From Clostridia bacterium (GTDB lineage Bacteria > Bacillota > Clostridia > Oscillospirales > Acutalibacteraceae): a stretch of 64,000 bases of DNA. This document shows, piece by piece, positions 9,674 through 19,146 of the stretch (positions within the stretch are counted from its first letter, which is position 1; the number at the start of each line of letters is the position of its first letter). The notes beneath the pieces are model-generated. The model was given only the letters and a program-made list of their open reading frames with translations, was not told the DNA's origin and did no database searches. The DNA is taken from the NCBI GenBank assembly GCA_029098305.1, contig JAQXOB010000020.1, positions 104,181 through 168,180 on the forward strand, written 5' to 3'. The position numbers and the translations under genes are program-made.

Positions 9674-9706
9674 AAGAACTCCTCTGCGACAAGCAGAGGA
9701 GTTCTT
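9674..9706 (+). terminator. Rho-independent terminator after the 8873 gene
   Basis: AAGAACTCCTCTGC and its exact complement form a 14-bp stem with a 5-nt loop, followed by TTAT. It begins 37 nt after the stop codon. Confidence 0.85.
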
Positions 9707-9888
9707 TTATAAGTATAATTTTGCAGTAATTACAGACACTAAAAGCATACTTTGTAAAATAGGGATATAAATGAAATCTGTTGGTATCTTCATCAGATGA
9801 TTTTATTTATCACAATATTGCAAAATCATTTTCTGGTAAAAATAAAATTTTGTACGTAAAATAAGAAGGCATCATAGTCAAAAAATTA
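9707..9888. other. Non-coding stretch between convergent genes
   Basis: The convergent interval 9638-9943 is just over 300 nt. Apart from the two terminator hairpins at its ends I see only AT-rich DNA here, with no convincing reading frame, RNA gene or repeat. Confidence 0.5.
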
Positions 9889-9920
9889 CCCACATAAGGC
9901 TAATAGTAGCTTTATGTGGG
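9889..9920 (-). terminator. Rho-independent terminator after the dockerin-serpin gene
   Basis: A 14-bp stem (CCCACATAAGGCTA with one G-T pair) and an ATAG loop. On the minus strand the stem is followed by TAATTTTTT, a good U-tract. It lies 24 nt beyond the serpin stop codon. Confidence 0.85.
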
Positions 9921-9943
9921 CAAAATTATCATTTAATAAATAT

Positions 9944-11554
9944 TTAATCGATATTGAGGACAACTCCCATAAACAACGGAAGCTTTGTAGTATTTTCAAT
10001 TATCGCATAAACATATGGTCTGTTAATACAAATTATTTTATCCGGGAAAGTGCTTTGAGCACAATAATCAATATCTATACTTACAGATGTTGCAGCAACT
10101 GCGGTTGTACCTTTTTCGTCTAGCTCAATGGCTGTTTTATGTAAAATATCGCCAATAAAAGCGTTATATTCAGGCTTCTTCAGATAAAGCATTTTGGAAA
10201 AATCTGCAGAATCTACGTCAAAGGCAGCAGGAAATTCTTTTTTTAATAAATCGTTATAATTAACCGAGAAATCATATTTTAACATAGGCATAGTAAATCT
10301 AACATTATATTTTGATGTTTCACTTTTGATAAGACCTCTCAGCTTCTCGCCATCAAAGCTCTGAGCATATTCTAAAATATCTATCTCACTATCAGGTAAG
10401 ATAGCAACAAAGCTATAATCTCCACCTTTATATTTCTTTATAAATCCCTCTGAATTATCATCGTAAATATAGCTTTTGCACTCGTCATCCTTGACATACT
10501 CTGCATCGCTATTTACATTATCGTTATACCCATAAAATGGTTGAGACATCGCAATGTCCAGCTCTCTATCCCAGTCTGCACAAAAGGCAATTGTGTTTAT
10601 AAGGAATATAGCATCCTCTTTTTTTATCTTTTCTATTAATCTTTTTATCAATCCATAAGTGTTATCTTCAACCCACTTGTTAATTTTATTTACTGTTTCT
10701 GTATCGGAAAAATCCTCATAAAATATTTCTGCATTAAAATACTCATGTGAAGAATTGATAAAGTCTTCTTTTACCTCGAAGAGTTCCGGATCATCTTTAA
10801 CCCAAATAGAGTTCAGAACACTAAAATCGTAATCCGGGTTTTCTGAATTAAATCTTTCTTGCAATGCTTTAATAATCATGTTTAGCTGATCGAGACTATC
10901 ATAATTGCCGAGATACCTTGTCATTTGTTCAAGAGTTTCGCCATTTGCTCCATTTACTGTTGATGCTAGTGCAATCAAAATTGACATAGGGCTGATAAGT
11001 GTGTTTTCATCCTTTGAGACTCCTTTTTGAAATAAATCTACACACACATCAAAAGCCTTTGAATATTCATCTGAATCAACTGTGATTTCAGGCAAATCAT
11101 AAAATTCTTGGCTTCTTACAAGATTAAGGCCATAATTATCGATAACATCACCGTTTTGCCATGAATAATCAGACCAGCTTTCAGGGTAGTTTTTCTCTAT
11201 AGGAAAATTAGGTATTAGCTTGGCTATGTATTGTTGCATGAGCGTAACATCTATCATAGATATTTCTTGCTCATTGCTCACAGGCACAAGACACATCTTT
11301 GTAGTTAATGAAAGTTCTTTGCATATACTGTTATAATCTACTAGATTTGCTATATACTTTTGTAAAATTACAACATCATCAAGATTAATATGATAGTCAT
11401 AGTTTACGTCTCCAAACATATGTTCTTGGTGTGTTATCCTCATTACCTCTTTTGATTCTGATTTTCTTGTTTTGGCATTTACCGGAACACATATTCCCAT
11501 AACGGTTATCGTCATTGTAATGACTATTGCAATTAATTTTGTAATTTTCTTCAT
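9944..11554 (-). CDS. Secreted serpin with N-terminal dockerin
   Basis: 536 residues. A signal peptide occupies about residues 1-27. A dockerin-like module covers about 47-113: the first repeat is canonical (G-D-V-N-Y-D... D-D-V-V-I-L-Q-K-Y-I), but the second lacks the G-D-x-N-x-D calcium loop and keeps only the I-S-M-I-D-V-T-L-M-Q-Q-Y-I-A-K-L helix. A full serpin domain follows (about 160-536), with S-P-M-S-I near 188, the F-L-I-N-T segment near 317, and the hinge E-K-G-T-T-A-V-A-A-T at 480-489. The intact small-residue hinge predicts an inhibitory serpin. The reactive loop after the hinge (490-503) is longer than usual, so the P1 residue cannot be assigned. Dockerin serpins are known from clostridial cellulosomes, where a protective role is proposed. 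Confidence 0.93.
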   Translation of the reverse strand: MKKITKLIAIVITMTITVMGICVPVNAKTRKSESKEVMRITHQEHMFGDVNYDYHINLDDVVILQKYIANLVDYNSICKELSLTTKMCLVPVSNEQEISMIDVTLMQQYIAKLIPNFPIEKNYPESWSDYSWQNGDVIDNYGLNLVRSQEFYDLPEITVDSDEYSKAFDVCVDLFQKGVSKDENTLISPMSILIALASTVNGANGETLEQMTRYLGNYDSLDQLNMIIKALQERFNSENPDYDFSVLNSIWVKDDPELFEVKEDFINSSHEYFNAEIFYEDFSDTETVNKINKWVEDNTYGLIKRLIEKIKKEDAIFLINTIAFCADWDRELDIAMSQPFYGYNDNVNSDAEYVKDDECKSYIYDDNSEGFIKKYKGGDYSFVAILPDSEIDILEYAQSFDGEKLRGLIKSETSKYNVRFTMPMLKYDFSVNYNDLLKKEFPAAFDVDSADFSKMLYLKKPEYNAFIGDILHKTAIELDEKGTTAVAATSVSIDIDYCAQSTFPDKIICINRPYVYAIIENTTKLPLFMGVVLNID

Positions 11555-11722
11555 AAAATTCTCCTCCCTCTTGAGCTATTGCTCTAAATAATATTATATT
11601 TAGTTTCTAATTTCATTTATATCTCAAAATCATTAAAACATAAATAACAGCTCCTTTCAATTTGGTACCTACATAATGTAAACAAATAAAAAGAGATGTT
11701 TCGGACAATAATATTAAAAAAT

Positions 11723-12394
11723 TTATGAGCAGAAAGTATGATCACCTATAATTGTAATAACAGGTCTAGATAACATAAAAGCATTAGTAGTATTTTGGGG
11801 ATTATAATAGTATATTGCACCGCCACTGGGATCGTAACCATTTATACAATCTAATGCAGCTTGTTTTGAAGATTCTGCAACTGTTTTGTTAATCTCACCA
11901 TTTGCAACACACTCAAATGCACGATATTGATAGACAACGCCTGAGATAGTATTTGGGAAAGACGGATGATCTACACGATTTAGGATAACAGCACCAACTG
12001 CCACCTGTCCTTCATACGATTCACCTTTCGCCTCTGCAGAAATTACCCTTGCAAGCAATGCGATCTCAGCTTCTGTAAATTTGCCGGAAGAATCCGCACG
12101 TGTTATTCCAAGTGCCGCAAGAGTTTGTGTGCCTACTATGCCATCTTCCTTTAAACCATTATTCCTCTGGAAAGCCATAACTGCTTTTTTTGTTCTGCTA
12201 CCAAAAACACCATCTATATCATAAGTATAATAACCCAGCTCTGTGAGCTTAGTCTGGATTTGGATAACTTCGTTGCCTATCGAGCCTTCCTTAGAGAGTG
12301 CCAATGTATCGGTAGTCATAAATGAATATGACACCGCAAAAGAAAAAACAAATACAAATAGCAAAGAAAAGATAAGGAATTTTTTATTAAACAA
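11723..12394 (-). CDS. sleB: SleB-like spore cortex-lytic enzyme
   Basis: About 223 residues: an N-terminal hydrophobic signal/anchor, a peptidoglycan-binding domain (PG_binding_1, roughly 37-95, with G-V-F-G-S-R-T and D-G-I-V-G-T-Q-T), and a C-terminal Hydrolase_2 domain from about 107 with A-R-V-I-S-A-E-A-K-G-E-S and the catalytic E of that segment. Family members cleave spore cortex peptidoglycan during germination. No ypeB partner is next to it. A GTG at 12403 lies inside the GAGGTGG ribosome binding sequence, so the TTG at 12394, 5 nt after it, is the better start. Other germination or vegetative hydrolases (CwlJ type) share this domain, so the role is likely but not certain. Confidence 0.85.
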   Translation of the reverse strand: MFNKKFLIFSLLFVFVFSFAVSYSFMTTDTLALSKEGSIGNEVIQIQTKLTELGYYTYDIDGVFGSRTKKAVMAFQRNNGLKEDGIVGTQTLAALGITRADSSGKFTEAEIALLARVISAEAKGESYEGQVAVGAVILNRVDHPSFPNTISGVVYQYRAFECVANGEINKTVAESSKQAALDCINGYDPSGGAIYYYNPQNTTNAFMLSRPVITIIGDHTFCS

Positions 12395-12457
12395 TATAAC
12401 CACCTCATTCGGAAATATATATTATTTTTCCAAATAAAATGGTTATTATTCATGTAT

Positions 12458-12901
12458 TTAGTACCCTGAATTTTGAAGAAGATTTGCAGCAAAATAAACA
12501 AGTTCTGCGCAAGGACGTTTTTTGTAATACCCTTCATTTCTCTTTTCCGGATCTGTTCCCTTGTATTCCGAACCAGATGCCATAAGCAAATCCTTACATA
12601 TTATAGAGCCTTGTTCATCAGTAAATTTTTGTGCGAACTCTTGTATTATATGATATACTTTTTTCTTATTGTCATGGTCAGGTGATGAGCAACCATACTT
12701 CATACTGATTACAAACACAATACCACTAAAAGCACCACACACATCTCTTAGTCTACCGATTCCTCCGCCAAAGCCAAGTGTCATTTTAGCAATTATATCT
12801 TTCTCAATACCTAGTTCTTCACTAAAGCTCATCGCTACCGATTGTGAGCAGTTGTATCCTTGTAAAAAATAGCTATGAGCAAGTTCTCCTTTATTCATCA
12901 T
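12458..12901 (-). CDS. C_GCAxxG_C_C family redox protein
   Basis: A 147-residue protein with the pattern that names this family: Y-N-C-S-Q near residue 17, G-G-G-I-G-R-L-R-D-V-C-G-A-F-S-G at about 45-60, then single cysteines near 72 and 101. The conserved cysteines and a likely metal or disulfide role are family knowledge; no function is established. It starts at an ATG-ATG pair behind AAAGGTGAT and lies 15 nt downstream of the DUF3784 gene, so the two are probably cotranscribed. Confidence 0.85.
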   Translation of the reverse strand: MMNKGELAHSYFLQGYNCSQSVAMSFSEELGIEKDIIAKMTLGFGGGIGRLRDVCGAFSGIVFVISMKYGCSSPDHDNKKKVYHIIQEFAQKFTDEQGSIICKDLLMASGSEYKGTDPEKRNEGYYKKRPCAELVYFAANLLQNSGY

Positions 12902-12916
12902 GCAATATCACCTTTA

Positions 12917-13225
12917 TCACTTATTAAATCTGTCACCTGAATGTGTATAAAAATATCCAAACACTACATCAATTATTAACAACGCAACACCTGCAATATT
13001 AAACTGATATATATCGGTTATTTCTCCGATAATCATTAATATAATACATCCACAAGCTACAAAAAACAGTTTGCCTATGAATTTGGATAAGGCGACCATA
13101 TCTCTGCGCTCCTTTTTGTCAATGGGCATTGTATTGAGCCATTTTATAATATCGGCACCCTTGCCAAGATAAAAATATATTCCAATCAATACTAATACCA
13201 CAGCAAAAACTATATCTACAGTCAT
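12917..13225 (-). CDS. Small membrane protein, DUF3784 family
   Basis: 102 residues with three predicted transmembrane helices (about 3-21, 52-70 and 76-93). The segment G-K-G-A-D-I-I-K-W-L-N-T-M-P followed by a charged K-K-E-R-R-D stretch matches the DUF3784 pattern. No function is known. It precedes the C_GCAxxG_C_C gene. Confidence 0.75.
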   Translation of the reverse strand: MTVDIVFAVVLVLIGIYFYLGKGADIIKWLNTMPIDKKERRDMVALSKFIGKLFFVACGCIILMIIGEITDIYQFNIAGVALLIIDVVFGYFYTHSGDRFNK

Positions 13226-13279
13226 ATCTCATTACCAACCGAATTTAATATTTCGTTTCCTTTCTTTGTTTAATAATAA

Positions 13280-15331
13280 TCAGCCTTTGTTTAAGGAATT
13301 AAACATCCTTTTTATCTCTGCTCGAAGATGAGAAAACTCAGGCTTTTCTATACCATCATTCATTATTTGTTCACAAGCACTTGTCGCAAGACTCAGCATT
13401 TCGGTATCACTAAGACTTGCAATAGTAAGAATTGGCAAGCCGGATTGTCTTGAACCAAAAAAGTCTCCGGGACCCCGAAGCTTTAAATCGGCATCAGCAA
13501 TTTTAAAACCGTCAGTAGTTTGACAAAGTATACTAAGACGTTTTTTAGATTCGTCACTTGTGGCATCAGAAACAAGTATACAATAAGATTTTTTATTTCC
13601 TCTTCCCACTCTGCCTCTAAGCTGATGAAGCTGTGATAAACCAAACCTTTCTGCATTTTCTATCATTATTACAGTAGCATTTGGAACATCCACACCCACC
13701 TCTACTACTGTTGTAGCAATAAGCAAGTTTATTTTTCCTGCTGAAAAGTCACTCATAATATTTTCTTTTTCTACCGGTTTCATTTTACCATGTAAAAGTG
13801 CAATACTATAATCCTTAAAGAAGTCAGTTTTAAGTTTCTCATAATACGATGTTACAGATGCTATGTTATTGTCATTATCTTCTACACTAGGACAAATTAT
13901 ATACGCCTGACTTCCACTATCAATATGCTTTTTTATAAAATTTAGAGCACGAGCTCTTATCTTGCTATCAATAAAAAAGGTATCTATTTTTTGTCTGCCT
14001 TTAGGAAGCTCATCTATAATTGAAATATCAAGATCGCCATACAGCATCATAGCAAGTGTGCGTGGTATTGGCGTTGCAGACATTATCAAAAAATGTGGAT
14101 TACAACCCTTAGAAATAAGTTTAGCTCTCTGAGACACACCGAATCGATGCTGTTCATCTGTAACAGCAAGGAGTAGATTTTTAAATACTACATTTTCTGT
14201 AAGCAATGCATGAGTGCCTATCACCAGATTTAACTGACCAACTGCAAGGGCATCTTTAATTTCTTTTTTTCTCTTAGAAGATGTGCTACCCGTGAGTAAT
14301 GCAACCTTAATTCCCAGCGACTCAAGTTGTTGAGCTACAACATTATAATGTTGCTCTGCAAGTATCTCAGTTGGAGCCATAAATGCACACTGATATCCAT
14401 TTTTGATTACACTATGACATAGAGCTATTGCTACACAAGTTTTTCCACTGCCAACATCACCCTGAATAAGTCTGCCCATAGGACTTTTTTCATAGAGCAT
14501 ATCATTCATGCAGGTGTTAATTGCTTTTAACTGAGCATTTGTAAGATCAAAAGGTATACATTTGAGATATTCGTCAAGATAGCTACGCTCTATATTTACA
14601 CTTTTTTCATTAGTACGATCATCTTTAATTAATTTTAACCCTAATGATAGATGTAGCAATTCATCAAATATCAACCTTCGCTTTGCACTGATAATATCTG
14701 CTTCCGTTATAGGGAAATGAATTTTCGTTATAGCCTGAAATAAATTTGTGAGATGATATTCTTGTTTGTACTTTTCCGGAAGAGTATCATTCATGTCAGA
14801 TGGTAACATACTTATGGCATCTCGAATATTACGGCGTAGCATATTATTCGTCAAACCACTTGTAAGGCTATATATTGGTAGAAAATGACCACTATCGTCA
14901 GATGAAAGAAGCTGGGGTGACTGCATTTCTTTGACATTGTATTGGCATATTACTTTGCCATAAACAAGATACTCTTTATCTATAACAAGCTTATTTACTA
15001 TAAATTTATTATTAAAGAAGGTAAGCCTAATAATGCCTGTTTCATCTTCGGCTGTACAAGTTATAACCATCTTATCCTTAGATGTTTTGATAATCTTTGG
15101 ACGGCTTGAAATTCTCACCTTGATACAGCAGGTTTCGCCATCAATAGCCGAAAAAACGGTAGTAGGCTCAGACAAATCATCATAATCACGTGGATAATAA
15201 GTGATAAGCTCACCTATAGAAGTTATTCCAAGTTTCCTATAAAGCAATCCACGTTGTTTACCCACATATTTCAGTTCTTCTATCGGCTTATCGAATAAAG
15301 ACTTGCTTATATGTACAGACAGAACACTCAC
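13280..15331 (-). CDS. recG: ATP-dependent DNA helicase RecG
   Basis: A 683-residue superfamily 2 helicase that remodels stalled replication forks and branched DNA. An N-terminal wedge/OB domain precedes the helicase core, with Walker A G-D-V-G-S-G-K-T near residue 290, the D-E-Q-H box, S-A-T-P-I-P-R-T, and the C-terminal Q-L-H-Q-L-R-G-R-V-G-R-G motif VI. The length is normal. The GTG at 15331 overlaps the GGGAGGTG ribosome binding sequence; spacing would better suit initiation three codons later, at a CTG (15322). Confidence 0.96.
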   Translation of the reverse strand: MSVLSVHISKSLFDKPIEELKYVGKQRGLLYRKLGITSIGELITYYPRDYDDLSEPTTVFSAIDGETCCIKVRISSRPKIIKTSKDKMVITCTAEDETGIIRLTFFNNKFIVNKLVIDKEYLVYGKVICQYNVKEMQSPQLLSSDDSGHFLPIYSLTSGLTNNMLRRNIRDAISMLPSDMNDTLPEKYKQEYHLTNLFQAITKIHFPITEADIISAKRRLIFDELLHLSLGLKLIKDDRTNEKSVNIERSYLDEYLKCIPFDLTNAQLKAINTCMNDMLYEKSPMGRLIQGDVGSGKTCVAIALCHSVIKNGYQCAFMAPTEILAEQHYNVVAQQLESLGIKVALLTGSTSSKRKKEIKDALAVGQLNLVIGTHALLTENVVFKNLLLAVTDEQHRFGVSQRAKLISKGCNPHFLIMSATPIPRTLAMMLYGDLDISIIDELPKGRQKIDTFFIDSKIRARALNFIKKHIDSGSQAYIICPSVEDNDNNIASVTSYYEKLKTDFFKDYSIALLHGKMKPVEKENIMSDFSAGKINLLIATTVVEVGVDVPNATVIMIENAERFGLSQLHQLRGRVGRGNKKSYCILVSDATSDESKKRLSILCQTTDGFKIADADLKLRGPGDFFGSRQSGLPILTIASLSDTEMLSLATSACEQIMNDGIEKPEFSHLRAEIKRMFNSLNKG

Positions 15332-15347
15332 CTCCCTATATTTATTT

Positions 15348-15374
15348 AGGGTACGATGAAAAACACCGTACCCT
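15348..15374 (-). terminator. Hairpin between ftsH and recG
   Basis: AGGGTACG and its complement form an 8-bp stem around an 11-nt loop in the 57-nt gap. On the minus strand it is followed by AAATAAATA rather than a T-run, so it may attenuate or stabilise the transcript instead of terminating it. Confidence 0.45.
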
Positions 15375-15388
15375 TGTAAATTTACATA

Positions 15389-17224
15389 TTATGACTTCAT
15401 CATTGATTCAAATTCTTCACCAGACATCTTCTCGTTACTGATAAGAAATTGAGCTACACTATGGAGCTTATCAATGTTCTCTTTAAGAATTACGATTGTC
15501 TTATCATAACAATCCTTAACGATTTTATGAATTTCAGTATCTATTTCATAAGCAGTATGTTCGGAATAATCCTTAGAAACGCCCATATCTCTGCCTATAA
15601 ACACCTCTGTGTTGCCTTGACCAAAGGCTATCGGACCCATAGAGCTCATACCATATTTGGTAACCATCTGGTTAGCCATTTTTGTAGCACGTTCAATATC
15701 ATTTGATGCGCCTGTTGAGATATCATCAAGCACAACAGCCTCAGCTGCACGACCACCGAGCAAAACAATAATGTTTTCTATCATTTCGTTTTTGCTCTGA
15801 TAGCTTTTATCCTCAGAAGGTAAATGCATGGTGTAACCGCCTGCCATACCTCTTGGAATAATAGAAATCTGATGCACTGGGTCGAGAGACTTGCAAAAAT
15901 AAGTTGCAACTGCATGGCCAGCCTCGTGGTAAGCAGTGAGCTTCTTTTCCTTATCGTTCATCACACGAGATTTCTTCTCAACACCTACTACAATTTTAAT
16001 AGTGGCTTCTTCTATCTCTGTCATTGTAACAGCCTTTTTATCACGGCGAGCTGCAAGTAAAGCTGCTTCGTTAAGAAGATTTTCAAGATCAGCGCCTGTA
16101 AAACCTGCAGTAGATTTTGCTATAACATCAAGCTTAACATCAGGACCAATCGATTTTTTGTTAGCATGAACCTTAAGAATAGCCTCTCTGCCCTTTATAT
16201 CAGGATAGCCTACTATGACCTGTCTGTCAAAACGTCCCGGACGCATGAGAGCAGGATCTAATACATCTGGTCTGTTGGTAGCAGCTATCATAATAACGCC
16301 TTCATTAGCACCAAAGCCATCCATCTCAACAAGCAACTGGTTAAGGGTTTGCTCTCTTTCATCGTGACCGCCGCCAAGGCCTGTGCCTCTTTGACGACCG
16401 ACCGCATCTATTTCATCAATAAATATAATGCAAGGATTGTTTTTCTTTGCTTGTTCAAACAAGTCTCTTACTCTTGATGCACCAACACCAACGAACATCT
16501 CAACAAAGTCCGAACCGGAAATTGAGAAGAATGGAACACCGGCTTCTCCTGCAACAGCACGTGCAATCAAGGTTTTACCGGTTCCCGGAGGGCCTACAAG
16601 AAGCACTCCCTTTGGTATTCTTGCACCAAGCGAGTTGTATTTTTCAGGGTTTTTAAGAAATTCTACAATTTCTTTAAGCTCTTCTTTCTCCTCATCAGCA
16701 CCAGCAACATCTGCAAACGTGGTTTTACGCTTTTCATCATTCATGTTCTTTATCTTTGCCTTGCCAAAACCCATGGTTTTGTCTCCGCCAAGACCTCCGC
16801 CCATGCGTCGCATAATGAATATCCAGAAAACAACAAGTAAAACTATCATCAAAGCATTAGGCAGGAGATTCCATAATAATGAGTTATCAGCTGCAGGCTT
16901 GATCTCATATTTTAGTCTGTCTGCTTTATCTTTGCCTTCATTATAAGACTCAATATAAGGATCAACCTTTTCTATAAACATTTGTAGACTTGCAACAGTG
17001 TATCTTACTGTGCTGTCATCATTTAATTTAAGCTCTATCTCGCCCGACGAAGCATCTGCATTAAAGCTTTTAACCTCCATATCCTGAAAATATCCTACTA
17101 TCTCAGAATATGTGTGTTCCTCTTTGGGCTGTGAGTTAAATAGAATTGCCACAATAATAAGGATAATCACAGGCAATCCTAAATAAATTAGCAGTCCTTT
17201 TGCACCGCTTTTATTATTATTCAA
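15389..17224 (-). CDS. ftsH: ATP-dependent zinc metalloprotease FtsH
   Basis: A 611-residue membrane-bound AAA+ protease. Two transmembrane helices (about 11-30 and 117-138) flank an extracytoplasmic domain. Walker A G-P-P-G-T-G-K-T is at 211-218, the Walker B F-I-D-E-I-D near 268, the R-P-G-R-F-D second region of homology near 328, and zinc motif H-E-A-G-H at 433-437. It degrades membrane proteins and regulators. The start is TTG behind AAGGAG. It lies directly downstream of hpt, as in the tilS-hpt-ftsH order of many Firmicutes. Confidence 0.97.
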   Translation of the reverse strand: MNNNKSGAKGLLIYLGLPVIILIIVAILFNSQPKEEHTYSEIVGYFQDMEVKSFNADASSGEIELKLNDDSTVRYTVASLQMFIEKVDPYIESYNEGKDKADRLKYEIKPAADNSLLWNLLPNALMIVLLVVFWIFIMRRMGGGLGGDKTMGFGKAKIKNMNDEKRKTTFADVAGADEEKEELKEIVEFLKNPEKYNSLGARIPKGVLLVGPPGTGKTLIARAVAGEAGVPFFSISGSDFVEMFVGVGASRVRDLFEQAKKNNPCIIFIDEIDAVGRQRGTGLGGGHDEREQTLNQLLVEMDGFGANEGVIMIAATNRPDVLDPALMRPGRFDRQVIVGYPDIKGREAILKVHANKKSIGPDVKLDVIAKSTAGFTGADLENLLNEAALLAARRDKKAVTMTEIEEATIKIVVGVEKKSRVMNDKEKKLTAYHEAGHAVATYFCKSLDPVHQISIIPRGMAGGYTMHLPSEDKSYQSKNEMIENIIVLLGGRAAEAVVLDDISTGASNDIERATKMANQMVTKYGMSSMGPIAFGQGNTEVFIGRDMGVSKDYSEHTAYEIDTEIHKIVKDCYDKTIVILKENIDKLHSVAQFLISNEKMSGEEFESMMKS

Positions 17225-17248
17225 AATATATTTCCACTCCTTTTATAA

Positions 17249-17785
17249 TCAGGAATAAATCTCTGGCTTTAAAATACCGATAAATGGAAGATTTCGATAT
17301 TTTTCTGCATAATCGAGACCATACCCAACTACAAATTCATCCGGAAGAACATAACCGGTATAATCAACATGCACTTGCTTTTTACGTCTTATAGGCTTAT
17401 CCAGCAATGTGCAAAGTTTTAAGCTAGCAGGCTTTCTGTCTTTTATCATGTTGATTATGTAATCGAGGGTAACACCACTGTCTACTACATCTTCTACTAT
17501 GAGCACATCGTAACCCTCAATATCAATGCTTAGATCCTTTGAAACCTTAACAACACCACTTGTCTCGGTGCCAGAACCATAACTAGATGCTACCATAAAG
17601 TCAATCTCACAAGGTAATGTGATTTTTCTTGAAAGATCCGACATAAACTGAATACATCCCTTGAGCAATCCAACGAGCAAAAGCTTTTTGCCAACATAGT
17701 CTCTGTTGATCTGGTCGGCTAGTTCCGAAACAATCTTTTCGATCTCCTCTTTGGATATAAGCACTGAAGAAATATCATTTAACAT
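17249..17785 (-). CDS. hpt: Hypoxanthine phosphoribosyltransferase
   Basis: A 178-residue purine-salvage enzyme converting hypoxanthine or guanine plus PRPP to the nucleotide. It shows the PRPP-binding loop V-E-D-V-V-D-S-G-V-T-L and the family N-terminus. The ATG at 17785 has GGAGG 10 nt upstream and follows the tilS stop by 2 nt; a longer in-frame extension to 17821 would overlap tilS and has no support. Confidence 0.95.
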   Translation of the reverse strand: MLNDISSVLISKEEIEKIVSELADQINRDYVGKKLLLVGLLKGCIQFMSDLSRKITLPCEIDFMVASSYGSGTETSGVVKVSKDLSIDIEGYDVLIVEDVVDSGVTLDYIINMIKDRKPASLKLCTLLDKPIRRKKQVHVDYTGYVLPDEFVVGYGLDYAEKYRNLPFIGILKPEIYS

Positions 17786-17787
17786 AA

Positions 17788-19146
17788 TTACTGTTCCTCC
17801 GTTTTTATTATTAATATGCAATGATTTCTGTCATTAATCTTAGCCTTTTCACTCACGCCAATGCCATCTATCCACAAAACCTCACTGCCATTGGCAATAA
17901 GCACAAGATTTTTTCTTTGTTCCGTAGTATATTTAAGCTCGTTCAAAAGCTTTTTAAGAGGTTTAGTGCAGCCGGTCCCTGCTTTTTTGAAGTAGTCACC
18001 TGGCAATCTTCCCCTGATTAATGTATTATCATTGATTATATCACAATTTATCGAATTATTGAATATTTTTTTGAAATTATTTGATTTTTGTTCAATATCA
18101 CCATCTTTAAAATTTAAAAATGTGAATTTTTGTCCTTTTAACACAACAGATGAAAAATCAGTTATTTTAAATTCCGAATTATCATCTAATTCAAGTTCAT
18201 CTTCGGTCTTTTTTTGACAAAAACAGCAAACACCATTTCGACTAATAAATCTATAATTAGAATCCACATCAACTGCACCATCAATAGCAATCATTTCTAA
18301 AATTAAATTGATGTGTTTCCGACTTAATGATATTCCCATGTCACTTGCCATAATTATTATTGCCCTTTTTTTTATAGATTGTGCAAGAATATTTATTTTG
18401 TCACAAGAATATCCGTTTTCCAAGGCACAATCAGCAAGTTCTTTTAACGCAATCGAATTTAAATATTCATCATCTTCCCTTGCAGATTCGCTTAATAAAG
18501 ATATATTCGTCACAGCAGATGAATTTATCTCGCCAAGTGTAGGCATTATAGAATGACGGATTTTGTTGCGAGTATAATCATCTGAAAAATTTGTAGAATC
18601 ATCAAAATATTTTACATTATGCGACTTACAATAATGCTCAACATCAGCTCTTGTCATCATAATCAAAGGTCTAATTATATTACCTCTGACCGGTTTAATG
18701 CCACCAATTCCATTTAGTCCGGCACCACGTGTCATATTAAACAGCACCGTTTCGGCATTGTCAGATGCTGTATGCGCTGTTGCAATTAAACCATCATGCG
18801 CAAGCTCCTGAAAGAAACTGTATCGCATAATCCTGCCACATTCTTCTTCACCAATATGCATTTCACGTGAAAGCTTCGGCACATTAATAGATTTTAAGGC
18901 AAATTTAAGATCATTATCATTACAAAACTGTTCTACTAGATTTTGATCTCTGAATGCCTCGTCACCTCTAATACCATGATTAACATGAGCAACAGTAATA
19001 TCAAGATTAAATTTTTCTTTCACGCTACATAGATAATGTAACAAGCACATAGAATCTGCTCCACCTGATACACCTACCACAACACATGAATTTTGATGTA
19101 ACATATTAAATTTTTCTATAGTTTTAGTAATAGTAAAATCAATCAT
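17788..19146 (-). CDS. tilS: tRNA(Ile)-lysidine synthase TilS
   Basis: A PP-loop ATPase of about 452 residues that converts C34 of the tRNA(Ile) CAU anticodon to lysidine. The S-G-G-A-D-S nucleotide motif is near residue 28, followed by H-V-N-H-G-I-R-G and the T-A-H-T-A-S-D-N-A-E-T region; the C-terminal part matches the TilS substrate-binding domain with L-I-R-G-R-L-P-G-D. The ATG at 19146, which overlaps the dnaB end by 8 nt, is preferred over one 21 nt upstream. It is followed by hpt and ftsH. Confidence 0.95.
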   Translation of the reverse strand: MIDFTITKTIEKFNMLHQNSCVVVGVSGGADSMCLLHYLCSVKEKFNLDITVAHVNHGIRGDEAFRDQNLVEQFCNDNDLKFALKSINVPKLSREMHIGEEECGRIMRYSFFQELAHDGLIATAHTASDNAETVLFNMTRGAGLNGIGGIKPVRGNIIRPLIMMTRADVEHYCKSHNVKYFDDSTNFSDDYTRNKIRHSIMPTLGEINSSAVTNISLLSESAREDDEYLNSIALKELADCALENGYSCDKINILAQSIKKRAIIIMASDMGISLSRKHINLILEMIAIDGAVDVDSNYRFISRNGVCCFCQKKTEDELELDDNSEFKITDFSSVVLKGQKFTFLNFKDGDIEQKSNNFKKIFNNSINCDIINDNTLIRGRLPGDYFKKAGTGCTKPLKKLLNELKYTTEQRKNLVLIANGSEVLWIDGIGVSEKAKINDRNHCILIIKTEEQ

